Shown here one piece after another: positions 41,745 through 54,700 of a stretch of 64,000 nucleotides of DNA. The translations under genes were made by a program, and so were the position numbers. Each line of letters starts with the position of its first letter. Positions within the stretch are counted from its first letter, which is position 1. The notes below the pieces were generated by a model. It saw only the letters and a list, made by a program, of their open reading frames with translations. It did no database searches and was not told where the DNA came from. Origin of the DNA: Acanthaster planci (lineage: Eukaryota > Echinodermata > Asteroidea > Valvatida > Acanthasteridae); NCBI RefSeq assembly GCF_001949145.1, contig NW_019091687.1:116202-180201 (forward strand), read 5' to 3'.

Positions 41745-43319
41745 GATTTCTACATATACATGTACTTCTGTCAGTTTCTGATTCTCATACACAAGAAAAT
41801 ACCCTCACTAGTACTATGTTGGGAGACAACTTTCCACTATACTGATACCGGTTACTACCGCAAGTTACGTATGTGCAGCATGAATGAATTGCGTCAGATG
41901 CCGGGTCACAGCCCCGGAACATCCCGGAACTATTAGCAACGATTGGGCTGGTGCGCTGAGCCGACATTCTCAGAAAACACGTGGGAAGATTGGGAGCCAT
42001 GTGGGTGGTTTTACGTCAGTGTCACTCACTCACTCACTTCTCAGTGACTGAAGGCAAACTTTGTTCCGCTACTAGACAATGTAGTACCTTCCTTTCTTAT
42101 CGAGTCAAATCCCCTCTGCATGTCAGATTACGTATGCGACGGTTTAATTATGGATTTGACAAAATGCTTTGGTTTGAAACAATTTTTCGAATAACACGAA
42201 AGCGTTAACTGAATAAAAAGCATATGAAAGAGCTGATCAACCCAGGATTGACTGGTGATTAACAAAAAAGATATTGCACAATAATTTGTTTTAGTGTACT
42301 CAAATATAATAGTCTACGGTTGAGAATGTGAGGAGTAGCGGCATGTGAACGGGTTCAGTTACAGTGTATCTTGATCCTTGTTCCTCATAAGGTATGAGAA
42401 TTTTCGTGTCATCGATCGTTTCAGTTCACTCTTTGACAACCTTGGCAGCTCCAGTTAAATTTTCGAGTGACAGGGTACTTTTTGCCTACTTTTGACAGGA
42501 AAGGAAATGAAACAGTCTCAAATGGCTCTTGTCCATCACTTTAGAAAGTTTTTCTCTTCTTGGGGGAGTGGCCCCAGGCCCCCACTGTCTTCATAATTGT
42601 AAAAGAAAAATGCAAGCCTAATAAGATTCAGACGACTCACTAGTGTATTTTCGGCAAAGACTTCAGTTAAATATTCTTCCGCAGTATTAGTAAGAGCCCA
42701 TCCCCGTGGATTAAAACATTGTCAGAAAAGTATGCGTTCATTAGGGAACCAGATTTGGCTATAAGTTGATGTTACACATAATGTTATTGGTTAGCTCTCA
42801 AGGTGAAGCTTTATATTAAACCAATGAAAAACTTGATGGCATGAAGAGTCAGTGTTGGTTCGTTCCTTGACAACCCCCATAATCTAAAAACAAGATGGCG
42901 AAGTACTATTAGTCGTTCGGAATACAGCCCAGCAACAGAAGAAATGTTGATCTTATTTGTGCTGAATACGGCCTGAGTAAGTTTTAACCACACGTAAGTG
43001 TTAACAGGGTAAGGGTAACTGGTGTGAAATAATAACTGGCAATTGACGACCAGTATCAAGTCTTTGCCAACCTAGGAGCTGGTCATGCTGGTCACGTCAC
43101 CCAATTAATCAGCAGATGTACGTGCAGACTCAAGTCAAGTCATAGGCCTATCACACATGTATCAAGTCAGTGTGAGTCAGGCCAGGGTAGGGAGGCTCAT
43201 ACATTTTTCAACAATTTTTGTCGGTTTTCTTTTTGACGTTATCTTGGACAGGATGTCATAAGAAAATTTTTATGTAAGTTTAAATTCCATCAGTGTCAGT
43301 AGCCTACCTGCAATTTGCA

Positions 43320-44212
43320 AAGCAAAGAAACATTGATTTAAATAGGAATATATTTTGAGATGTTTTGGGACTTTTTGTAGGCCTAGGCCTACATGTGTAA
43401 TGCAGAGAAAACTGTGATTTTTTTTACACAAAAATGAGTATGGATTTTTACTGGAAAGCTTAAACTTCATATTTTCATAAAATCTTTGTTCTTTCCAGGC
43501 CTCATTTCAATGAATTAAATGTTGGCTTCTCTTGAAATTTCAAAAAAAATTTGAAATTGGAAATTTAATGGAGGAGCTGGAACATGTGGAAAAAGACAAA
43601 TTTCAATCAGAATTTCCTTTAAAAAAAATGAGTTCCCAAATGAACAGCGCCCTCACTCATTAAGCATGTCTCTAGCCAGGGCGACCATGGCCGATCGTGA
43701 TGTCAGTGAGCTTCAGTAGCCTAATTATTAGGCTAAGATTAAGGAGGGGATCGTGTATTAGGGGATCCCATTTCTATAATAGAAGGAAGACATGGAAGAC
43801 CTACATTCTAACTTTTGGATTCACCTTTAACTTAGCGGTGGACATGGTTAGTGGTTAGGGAGACTCTATAAAGCAAAGCAAGTCAATTTGAAGCGGGGTT
43901 GTGTTGAGATGTTTTTGTAGCCTACATACATGTATATAATGCAGAGCAAACTGATTAGTTTGTACACAATAATGAGTGTGGATTGTAGCTGAAAACCCCA
44001 ACATTCACATTTTTGTAAAATCTTTGTTCTTATTTGTGTCTTATTTCAATGAATCAAATGCTGAAATTTCAAAAATTTTGAAATTGGAAATTAAATAGAA
44101 GAGCTAGAGCCTGCAGAAAAAGACAAATTTTAATCACAATTTCCTCCTTAAGGAAATGAGTTCCCAAATAAACAGCACCCTAGCTCATGTATGCATGTCC
44201 CTACCGATGACC
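43320..44212. repeat. Local direct duplication of about 360 bp
   Basis: 43320-43691 and 43871-44212 are diverged direct copies. Both run from AAGCAAAG through TGCAGAG, AAAATCTTTGTTCTT, TTTGAAATTGGAAATT, AAAAAGACAAATTT and ATGAGTTCCCAAAT to GACC, with about 180 bp of unique sequence between them. Non-coding. Confidence 0.75.
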
Positions 44213-44333
44213 ATGATGAAATCATAGTCAATAACTGTAGGGTTGGTTATGAAAATAAGGCAGGGTTTGAATTTTGAGGGAAATTATCACTGATTATGAG
44301 GGGAGCTGTGAATGTTTTAACACGATGCATGGT

Positions 44334-44445
44334 GGGGGGATTGTATACTTGGGGACCTCCCAGTTTTGTTGTCATTTTAATCTCGGCTGATTTATCAGTA
44401 AGAAAGTCACATTTTCTCACAATTTTCAATCCCAAATTTTGAAAA
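44334..44445 (+). mobile_element. Fragment of the MITE family at 28629-29016
   Basis: GGGGGATTGTATACTTGGGG and the downstream AAGTCACATTTTCTCACAA correspond to the left end and, inverted, an inner part of the 28629 element. Only one end is present. Confidence 0.45.
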
Positions 44446-45682
44446 AATAGAGTGAGCGCAATAAAGAGGGTGTTGCTTTTGTCTTTTTGGGGGGCCGACC
44501 AGTTTTGCAAAATCAAAATGACAAAAACTGGGGTCTCAACATGCAGAACACTGGAGCACGGCGGAGCATATTCAAAAGGCAATAAATTGTGAGACATAGA
44601 CAGTTGAGCTGTCTCAAAAGTCGAGTTTACCCCTAGACATGCTAGAACTAGCCTAGAGCTCAGCGGATGACGAACCCTAGACATGCTAGGGCTAGGGTTA
44701 CAGTTGAGTTGTCCTGGGCTGAGTCGAGTTGTCAAACAGTCAAGTTGTCCGAGCCCAATATAAACTTGAAGAACATGTTACACAAACACACTATTTTAGT
44801 GTTTGGAGATCTGCCATGCATATTGGTTCTAGAATTTTGCTCAGGTTTAGAGGTTCGGGGCCCAAATTAATTTTCACTTCACTTTCTGTCTGCACATATC
44901 AAGAAAAAGTGCTTGATACCTTGTGCACAAACCTCATGAGTCTGTTCTGAACAATTCTTTGTGGGGTTTTGGTGTACATGTATACCTCAATATTTCTACC
45001 ATTAAATTTGACTTTTTACGACATTTTATTGCCTTCAGATGGCTAATAGATTGCTGCCCAAAAAAATGTGTGGCATCTATGTACGGAATTCTTTCAGCAT
45101 ATCCTTATTCTGTGAAATACCCAGACCTACTTGTAACGACATGCAGACTATTATGACATCAATTGTCCATCACTTAGCTTAAGTAATTAACGGCCCGAAT
45201 GCTCACAGCATCAGAAAATTCATGTCTAGAATTTCTAATGTCAGGAGCATTGGGCTGGAGTTATTTGAGGCTTGCTGAACTATTGAAATAAAAAGTGCAA
45301 GGCAAGGTATTTTTTTATTTCCATAAGGCCCCCCAAAAGTCTTTCCTCTCTGGTCAGCGCGTGCATCAATTTCAAGCATGCGCTTTTTTTCTCTCTGCAA
45401 GAGCTGCAACAGCGCCCTCTATTGCTGCACTGCCTCAACATTTTTGCAGCCAGCTCAATCTTTTACTCAGGGCGATAGATCCCGATGTTGAACAAAGCCG
45501 CATTGCTGCATCAGTGCCGGAACATCAGTCTAACCAGAGACAAACTATTATTGTTTTTTTGCCCTGAGATAACATTCCTCAAAAATTTACATTTGGCAAG
45601 CCCTACTAGACAAGGGCATTTTATGTTTTGCATCCTGTCACCGTAGATTAGTTAACTTTTTTTTTCTACATTTACTTTACAG

Positions 45683-45701
45683 ACAAAGCGATATTGCCAA
45701 C
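45683..45701 (+). other. HYDIN: HYDIN 5' UTR segment of first coding exon
   Basis: A splice acceptor (pyrimidine-rich tract ending TTTACAG at 45682) lies 19 bp before the ATG, implying at least one upstream exon, either noncoding or adding a short N-terminal extension. Confidence 0.55.
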
Positions 45702-48700
45702 ATGCCCACGGGTCTGGAGAAGCAGACGGCCCAGCGGGCCACTGACTGTGGGGAGACACCGGAATATGTCAGCAAAGTCACTGCTCCCAGAAACCCCAAA
45801 CTGGTCAGAGGGCCCGTGGAAGAACCTAAAGTAAGCAGGTCTTGGCAGACCTTGTTCTAGCTGTGTCACAGTCATGGTTGTTGCCATTAAAGTGGTCTTC
45901 AAAGTATAGCTTGCAGAATTCACTTCTGTCAATGTACTAAATAAATGCTATTAAAATAAAAACACCACTCTCTTTGACGACAGTGGGAATAAAACTTACA
46001 GCTTGAGGTCAAAGGCTGTTTCTAACCTAGAGTGAACCTTCTGCAAACGTTGGCTACCCTTAAAGTCAGTTGTGTGATATCGGGCATTTTTATCGTTTTT
46101 CACAAAAATATCCTGCAGTTGACGCCGTCGTCCTTCATGAAGGAGATGGCACAGACGACCTCGGAGAAGCTTGCCAACACGCACGACATGCGGATCCCAC
46201 AGGTCATTGAACTCCTGGACATGGGAGACACAACTCACCAAAAGGTAGAGGGAGCGGCAGTTTGAAGAGACACTGGACCACGTTGACGGTCGAAACACAA
46301 AATTCACCAATTTGGTGTATTTCAAATCGGGTCAAATCCCTCATGAATCACATTGTAGCTGATTGTTGCTTTCACACAGGGGCTGTGTAGTGAACTTCAA
46401 TTAAGCAATGAGATAAGATACTTGGTAACATTTCTCAGTGTCTTTTCAAACATGTAAGCACAAACTGTTCCCAGAAACTTTGTAACCGAGCAGTGGTCGA
46501 TATTCATAAGATGATATTTATTTGAAGAGCCGAACTGATTCATTTTCTCGGAACCAGAGTGGGACAAATTTTTTTAATCCAAAAACAGTTCAACACCAAT
46601 TGTTTTAATTTCTCCTATATCTATCTTTTGGCCAAATCACAGTGACAATTTACTAACTCTCTTACATTATCCTGCGCTCATTGAAATAACTTTGGTTTGG
46701 TGATTTACGTCGCCATTGTCCAGTTCTCTGTTGTGGACATCGATGAGCCCATGTTCCAGCCGTTCCCGTCCGAGATTGTCTTCCAACAGTTCGAGCCTCA
46801 CGAGGTCTACGAGGTTCCCTTGCTCCTCAGGAACAGTGATAAAGTGAGTAGCTCCCTCAGCTGTGATTGCTAAGCAGATCTTTGACGAGACTTTTTCGTC
46901 GCGTTGCCATTTTGCATTGAAAATATGCTTACGTATCATTTTTAAGAACTTTTTTTTTTTTTTCAACTGAATAATGGAATGGTCACTTCTGGACTTGTTC
47001 TCTTTCAATTTGCCGGCAATCAGCGTTGTAACCAAAACTGTACCTGCAAATTGATCTTAATGAATGTGTCTCTTCAGTTTCAGAGCTACAGGTCGTTGGA
47101 CGAAGTAGGGAAATTGGTTTTAAACACAGCATTGATTCTGGGGAAATAATTGCATTTCTTTTATGTTGAAAAGTTCGTGAGCAACCTGTCCTGTATGGTC
47201 ATTTCATCTCTGATCTCAGATCTTTGTCAACAATGACTTGCATCTTTGCTTGTTTCACAGGTGTCTAGACTGGTCAAAGTGTTCCAGGCAGACTCACCTT
47301 ACTTCAAGATTATCAGCCCTCCCGACATCGGGAACAAGGTCGCCCCTGGCATGGCCATCATCTTCAGGATCCAGTTCATGCCAGCCGAGAAGAAGGTTGG
47401 CATTTCAACTTTCGAATTAATTTTCCAAGCTCCTTTCTCCGCGACAAGAGCCTCAAGCATTTCTCTCGCGATCATCGCCTTCTGACATTATTAACTTCTT
47501 AATTTTGCTAATGTTTATGTGACCTGTTTTTACTGTAATGTTTGTAAATGCAGTTGACATTTAATATTGCTTTGTTGTGTTGACCCTGCAGTGTACTGTA
47601 ATTTGAGCAGTTTAAAATACGTCCTAAAGGATTTTTGCCGTAACTTCACATGGAAAAAATCAATCATAATTTGATCTTAATCATTCCTGAGATGTCATCA
47701 TTGCTGATTTTCCCCCTCTATGTAGGATTACAACCACGAGCTGATCTGTATGACGGAGCGAGAGAAGTTCGTAGTACCGGTGAAGGCCATCGGTGCCCGA
47801 GCCCTCCTGGACTTCCCCGACCAGGTCAACTTCTCCACCTGCCCCGTCAAGTACCCCTCCACCAAGACGTTGCTCGTCAGGAATGTGGGCAACAGAGATG
47901 CCAGGTTCTCCCTCGACGTGCCGCTGTAAGTTGGATGAAAAATAACAATCATCTATTTCACTGTAACGTTTGTATTTTTGACTTCACTGTATCACAGTGT
48001 TTGTTGTAAAATATGGCTCTTGTTGATAAAAACTTCCTTGAAATACCATTTTCGGTTGGACAAATTGCCAAGCCTAATGAGAATGAATGACCTTTGCAAA
48101 CTGAGACGGTGCAGATGTTGTTTTGCCCTTAGCTGTTAATTCTTCTTTCCAATATTTTCATATTCAAGGATAATGTTGGACTGGACTAGTGGAAACCTGC
48201 ATTTTAGCCGGATGAACTGTGCGATTTTCAGCCGTATTCCGATCTCGCAAAATGAAAAGTTTAGAAGTAGATCTAGGATCTGAAATTCAGTAAAAGATGA
48301 GAAATCTTTGTGATAATTGTTTTGTTATTTTCCTAACATTGGGCTTTGAATGCCTTGTGACCAGGAATTTATTGGTGGAGTCTTCCTTTTTTTTTTCAGG
48401 CCATTCACGGTTCATCCTGATTGTGGCACCTTGGCCGTGAACGAAAGCCTTCAGGTAGAAGTGACGTTCAAACCAAGCACCATTGGAGACCACAGCCAAG
48501 ACCTTACCATCTCCTACGACACAGGTCAGTATAGAGTGACAGGGTGAACTTTTGTTGGGATCAAAGTTGCTTACGCACTATTTATCTTTGCCATGTGAGA
48601 AAACCGTCAAAATGAAGCTTTCATAGAGACACAGCTACCCACTGAGACACTGTTATTTAACTGAAAGGGCAGGAAATCTTGCAGATCACAGTAAATCCGG

Positions 48701-51700
48701 TATCAAAATTCAGCTTGTTGAGTTTCAGACTTGGTTTTCATCAGCCGCTACTGCCCGTCTGATGGTATCCTTGGTTTAACTGCACAAAGATCATTGCAAT
48801 GCAAATAACAGTGTACATGGTCAAATTGTGAACAGGTGAAGACATCTTTGTCACGCTGTACGGTGCGGCTGTGGACGCCAACGTCCGACTGGACAAGAAC
48901 ACCGTCCGCATCGAGAACACCTTCATCTCCATGGCCAATCAGCGGTCGGTGACCATCAACAACCGCAGCGACGTCATCGCTCACTTCCAGTGGAAGCCGT
49001 TTGCCTCCGTTGACGAGGAGGGGCAACAGAAGGACAGGTGGGTCGGATCAAAATTTGATTCCAGGTCAGATTTGTTTCCTGATCAAGATCTCCCGGGAAA
49101 ATATTTCCAGATGTTCAAATCAACCCGTAACAATGTGGCCCAACCTAATCAAACGAGTTGTTTTGAGTTGAAATGCATCTTTCACAATGTAAATCAGTAG
49201 GACCCCTCAACATTTGTTTCGCCCATGTGATGCTCATTTTATCAGGATGCCAATCTCAGTGATCCATCGAAATTTAATTTCTTTTTCAACGATAGCAGCC
49301 AGCAGCTGAATTATGGTCCAATTACACTAGCCAAAGACTCGTAGAATTACGCATAGGATAAGTAAAAACATTATAAACATTAACAAATACCAATAAACAA
49401 AAGTATAAAAGATAAAGACATGTGAATAATTAATCCAGTGATACAGAACATTCTGGTGATAGCAATAAAATAATAAACGACCCCCCTGTGTATCCCTGTT
49501 TACTAAGTACAAGAAGATGATGACTGGTTATCAAAATGTAGCACTTAATTTGCTATCTCTTATGGCTTACGGTAATGAGATTGAATGAAGAAATGGCCTT
49601 AAGATTCTTTTCAGTGATGTATATTAAACTTTGTATTGGTGACAGATTTTGCACCGATCTAGCCGAGGAGGAACAGGCGGAGCATGATCGCTTCCTGGAG
49701 GAGTGCATCGTGGATCACACGCTGCGTGACAAAATGGCCATCCTCACCCGAACCTTCCACAACAGGAGAAAGGTGAGCAGTGTAACAGTGATTATTGGCA
49801 CTGGAAACTTGTCCTAACTGTGGCTCTTCAGTGGACGCAGGGTTTGAAAGTTGCTCATAGACGACGAGCCGATTTGGAGTCCAGAGCCTGCTGAAAATGA
49901 AGCGTGTCTTTGGTCACTAGGGATAATCAGTACATGAGCGCGAGACTGGCTCTGTCAGTCTGACTGTACGACATAGGCATTGAACATGTTGCAAACAACT
50001 GGCTGATGCCTGGTGTTCATGCGGTCGTCTGTAACGCAGATGGTCCGCAAGACGTGAAGACGCAGACACAAACGGAAGAGACGGTGCATGATGTCATTCG
50101 AAACATTGAATAAAATGGCGTCCGAAACTTTGTGTTGTTTTTGGGGAAATTCCCTTTTAGATTGACCGTACCGCCTCATGATGCCAAACCTGAGCACGTA
50201 CTCCAGTGTCATGCATTTCGTGGATGGTAAGGGTGTAAGCCTTAAGCATTAAGGAGGAAATGGGCAAAATTTGCAGAACTGAAGCGAGAGGGACATTGTT
50301 GCACGCCGGTCATGCCCGCAAGCGTGCTCTCCGACGCAGACAGTTGGCAAAGTTGAACCTGGCTCAACTTTGCCGGTCTTTGCGGGCTGGTTTGCGTTTG
50401 TCTGCGTTGTCGGTGATACCTGCGTTTGGAACGTTTCCATGTGTCTGCGTTGCAGTTGGTGTCTTGATTGCATTGCTCTTTGCATTTCTTACTTTGATAT
50501 GGAAACCAGGCTGTAGCATCAGGTGTTTTTTTTTATCCCAAATGACCTTGCTTCTCTGAAATACTGGACAGGCTTATCGGCATAATATGTCACTAAAGCC
50601 ATCAGTGAAAAATGGATATTTATTGCTCTTTGTGGCCAGTTGAAAACCAGTTAAGGACGCATTGAATTTGACTGTTTTTCTTCAATTTTTTCATCACAGA
50701 TGGTGGAGGGGGACAGCATGCTGTACACCGACAGCGCATTCACGATCGAGCCCCTAGAGGGCGACATTTGGCCCAACTCATCTACCGAAGTCAATGTGAT
50801 CTTCAAGCCGGAGGAGGCCCGCACCTACTGGAGCACCGCCTACTGCGATGTGACCGGCCGCGAGACCCGCCTCCCGCTTAGGATGCGAGGAGACGGCGTG
50901 GGCCCCAAGGTGGTCTTCTCCTTTGACGCACTGGACATGGGCCATATCTTTGTGGGATCCACGCACACTTATGAGGTATATCTTGCTGACGAGGTTGTCG
51001 TTATGGGACGCCTGCAAACCCAGAAAGCTGCTCGCATGCAACCACAAACGATCTGAAAATGTCAAGTTATTCCATTAGGGAATGCTGATTAATATGCATA
51101 TGCAAATCTAATCCAGTTAGGAACTCAGCTTATTAAGGCCGATGTTGCATAATAAGCAATGCCTGGAAAATTCTCCACCATCTTATTGGTGAATCACTGA
51201 TCACATGTCATCAAATTATGCATCCCAGTGCACTGCATGGCAAACCATAGAAACAGACATTACATTCAACTGCTAAATGGAAGTTCCATTAATGCTCAGT
51301 CTAGAGAAATTACTTAGCCTGAGGGGATGAATGGATTTATTCAGGTGGGGATTTATACAGGCAATGTGGGGATTTATGCAGGCAATGTACGGATCTAGTT
51401 GAAATTTATTCAGTAAAAATGTGAATGTAAACTAGTGAGGGTTTCGTATTTATGCTTAGTAGATTTTAAAAATGTGCTTTTGAATTTAACCAAGACATAC
51501 TGTTCGGTAATGTTCTTCATTTGACCTCTTGGTTTCGAATTAGTTTCATATTGAATTATACGTCTCTTTACAATCCACAGGTGGTGCTGAGCAACCAAGG
51601 CGACATCGACGCTACCTTCAACCTCCTGCCCAACCAGACCACCTTCGGCCCACGCTTCCAGTTCAGCCCCAGTGAGGGCATTGTGACCCCCGGCAGCCAC

Positions 51701-54700
51701 CAGGCGATTAAGATTGCCTTCTCCTCCCCCGTGCTGGGCGACTTTGACGAGGACTTCCACTGCTCCGTCCGGGGCCTGCCGGAGAAGCTCAAGCTGAACT
51801 TCAAGGGGAACGTGATTGGGCCCACCTTCCACTTTGACCAGCCCAAGCTCAAGTTTGGCACCGTGTCTTACGGTGAGCGTCAGCACACTCCATCCACTGC
51901 ATCACCAACATGACTTAGCAACTCAATACCAGCTTTTTATAAGCAAGCCCACAGAAGCAAATTGCTTGCAAGCCATTGTTTCAGTCAAGTCCATCACAGG
52001 TTCATTAAGAATCCATCCAGTCTTAAGCCAGGTCACGAGCCCTTCAAATGGACTTCGGCAAAAAGCATCCCTTTTTCATCGTTCATTCTATTATTTATGA
52101 AAGGACTTGTGACTGGACTTGTGATATAAGCCATGTTCGCAGTGAGCTTCCTTGAGCTACGGCCAGGTCTAATGTCTGAGTAAAGACCCAGACCTTGCTG
52201 TAGACAACAGATTCGGTTGCAGGCGCGACTGCAGCACTGTTTTTTTGCAATTTACATCACAGCGTGTGAAGCTGCCTCATTTTTTTTTTCAGAGCTGAAA
52301 ACACACGGTATAGTCATGCTCAAAATATCACAGCAAATGAGAACTATTAATATCTGTGCAATTTTGAATAGCAGCTTCATGTTCCATTACATCAAATCCA
52401 GCCATCAAAACTGCATCTCTTCTTGCAGGGGGGGAGGGGGAATGTTTACGTTAGTTGCTGGAAGACGTCAACATAATGTCGTAAACGAGATCCTTTGTAT
52501 TTTTTTCAAGGAATTATTCAACCTTCCTGTCTCGGAGCACTCCAACTTATGTTAAATGGGAGGATTAAGAACCGTTCTGGTCAAAGGGATATTCACCGTG
52601 ACATTTCCATTTCACTTGCAGGATTCAAGAGCACCAGGAGTGTGACCCTCGCCAACACTGCCCTGGTCCCCATGACCTTTAACCTCAGGGTACCAGGTGA
52701 CGGCACAGGGGAAGTGGTGTCGGCAACCAGCGGGGAACCGACGCTGAACCGCAGCAATCTGAGCGTGCCACCCACGGAGTTCCGCATCACGCCAGAGAAG
52801 GGCACTATTCCTCCGCAGAGTGAAGTCAAAATACAAGTAAGTACAAGAGATTTGAACTTACAAAGCTAAGTGTAACCTTGCTAATAGGGATTTCCACATT
52901 CGACTGTGCCATCTTTTTGTGCCTTTCATTAATAAAGTTGTCAATGCACAGTAAGTAATTTATATTAAAACAAACAGTCGCCCACAACACTGAATCTCAA
53001 ACATGGAATGAATGATGTAAGGCCGCTTTTTAGTCCCAACAACATGGAAAAAATGGCATGTTTGAGAATTCAGAATTTATAAGGTTTTACACTTTCAGGT
53101 ATTTTCCGGTAGTCCGTTACAAAAGCCATATCAAATTTCTCGTTATATAATGGCAAAGAAGTACCTTACAAGCAGCAGTCATATTGGGAAAGAGATTTCT
53201 GTTAATGTTTTGTTCCAGGTGGAGCTAACGTCCAATACAGTGAAAAAGTACGACATGTCTCTAGTTGTTGACGTCGAGGGAGTTGGAACGGAACTGTTGG
53301 CCCTACCGATCACAGCCAAGTGAGCACATCATTCCAAATAGCACTCTAAACTGGAGTAATATTTATCATTTGATCAGCATTAACCCCTTGACGACGGGAA
53401 TTTCTTTCCGAAAGCCAACTCCAAGAATTCTGGCCTTGCTTGGCCACAAAGGCCACATGCCAAACCGCAAATTCTCGGTTTGTGGCCCTGCGTGCTCTGC
53501 ACTCTTTGAATTACACAGTGAAAAGGCTGATTGTTCGGTGGCATGCGGCTCTACTCACGCTTCCACATTCCCTCTTTTCAAAGTGGGGACCATTGTGAAG
53601 CTGGTGATTATGATGCAAATTTGGTCTTTTCATTTCTGGGCTACGCACAAAGACCAATTACCATATATACCAGAGCCAGGGTCTGCCTTCTTTAACCATG
53701 TTTGCTCGAGCGTGGGCCGAGAATAATAGCTGAAAAGTGGGCTGAGGATCTCAATTTTTACGGCGTTTCTAGCCGCGTCCCGGAGCGAAGGGGTTAAGCT
53801 GCCTTGTCATAGTTATGATTAGGTCAATTTGGTGGCCCACAGGATAAAATTTGAGATGGATACAAAGTGGACTGCAAACATACTTCTTGGAAGACAGTTG
53901 TCTTTATACCTAAGCAGTGTTGCAGTCGAGACCAGGCACAAGACCAGGCACAAGACCAGGCACAAGACCAGTAACAAGATCAGTCACAACTAGTCACAAG
54001 ACCAGTCACAAGACCAGTCACAACTAGTCACAAGACCAGTCACAAGACCAGTCACAACTAGTCACAAGACCAGTCACAAGACCAGTCACAACTAGTCACA
54101 AGACCAGTCACAGGAAACACAGTGAACAGTGAAAATGGAATGCTTTTGTTGCAGGTCATTCGAATAGAGTCTACCGAAGTGTGACGTCACTGTGAACCAG
54201 AAAGTACAGTGCAAATGAATGGAGTACGCGCGCGTGTTGGTTCACGCGGCGGTTCTCGCGCTAACACTTTTTACACACTAGATGTGCGCGTGACGTATTC
54301 ACTTCGGTACTCTATATAGCTTGTGACTTGTATTGAGAAATGGAGGTCTTGTGTTGGTCTCGTAATCATCTTGCAGGGTGTGTCACGATGGTCTTCAGGG
54401 GTCTCAACTTCAGCACTCTGTCAAAGGCAGAATGTCATGTTTAACATCTGCAACATTTACGTCCACTCCCCAAATGAAATTTGCATGACAGGTGTGTCGT
54501 ACCTGCGATTGTAGTGGTGACTCCCATCATGGACTACACAAGATGCTTCTTGAACCATCCCTACGAGTTGAACACAAAGCTGTTCAATGACTCTGACTTG
54601 CCCGCCAAATACGACTTGGTTCCTCAGGTAAAAAGCCAGATACGGCTGTGGTTTAGAGTAGAGTTGCGACATGAGGGATTCAATTTTTGGAACCAAAATG

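Larger units (their letters stand above)
41745..45682. other. Divergent intergenic region, PRELID3 / HYDIN
   Basis: Contains the 5' flank of PRELID3, the local duplication at 43320-44212, a MITE fragment at 44334-44445, and, toward the right, the 5' flank and first intron of HYDIN. I could not locate the noncoding first exon of HYDIN. No coding gene is supported. Confidence 0.5.

Noticed and set aside
51410-51886. 158-codon open frame on the minus strand
   Set aside because: Exact antisense shadow of HYDIN exon 51581-51872; high GC at third positions removes stops on the opposite strand.
53929-54112. Regular short repeats that could suggest a CRISPR array
   Set aside because: Head-to-tail units without unique spacers, inside an intron of an animal gene.
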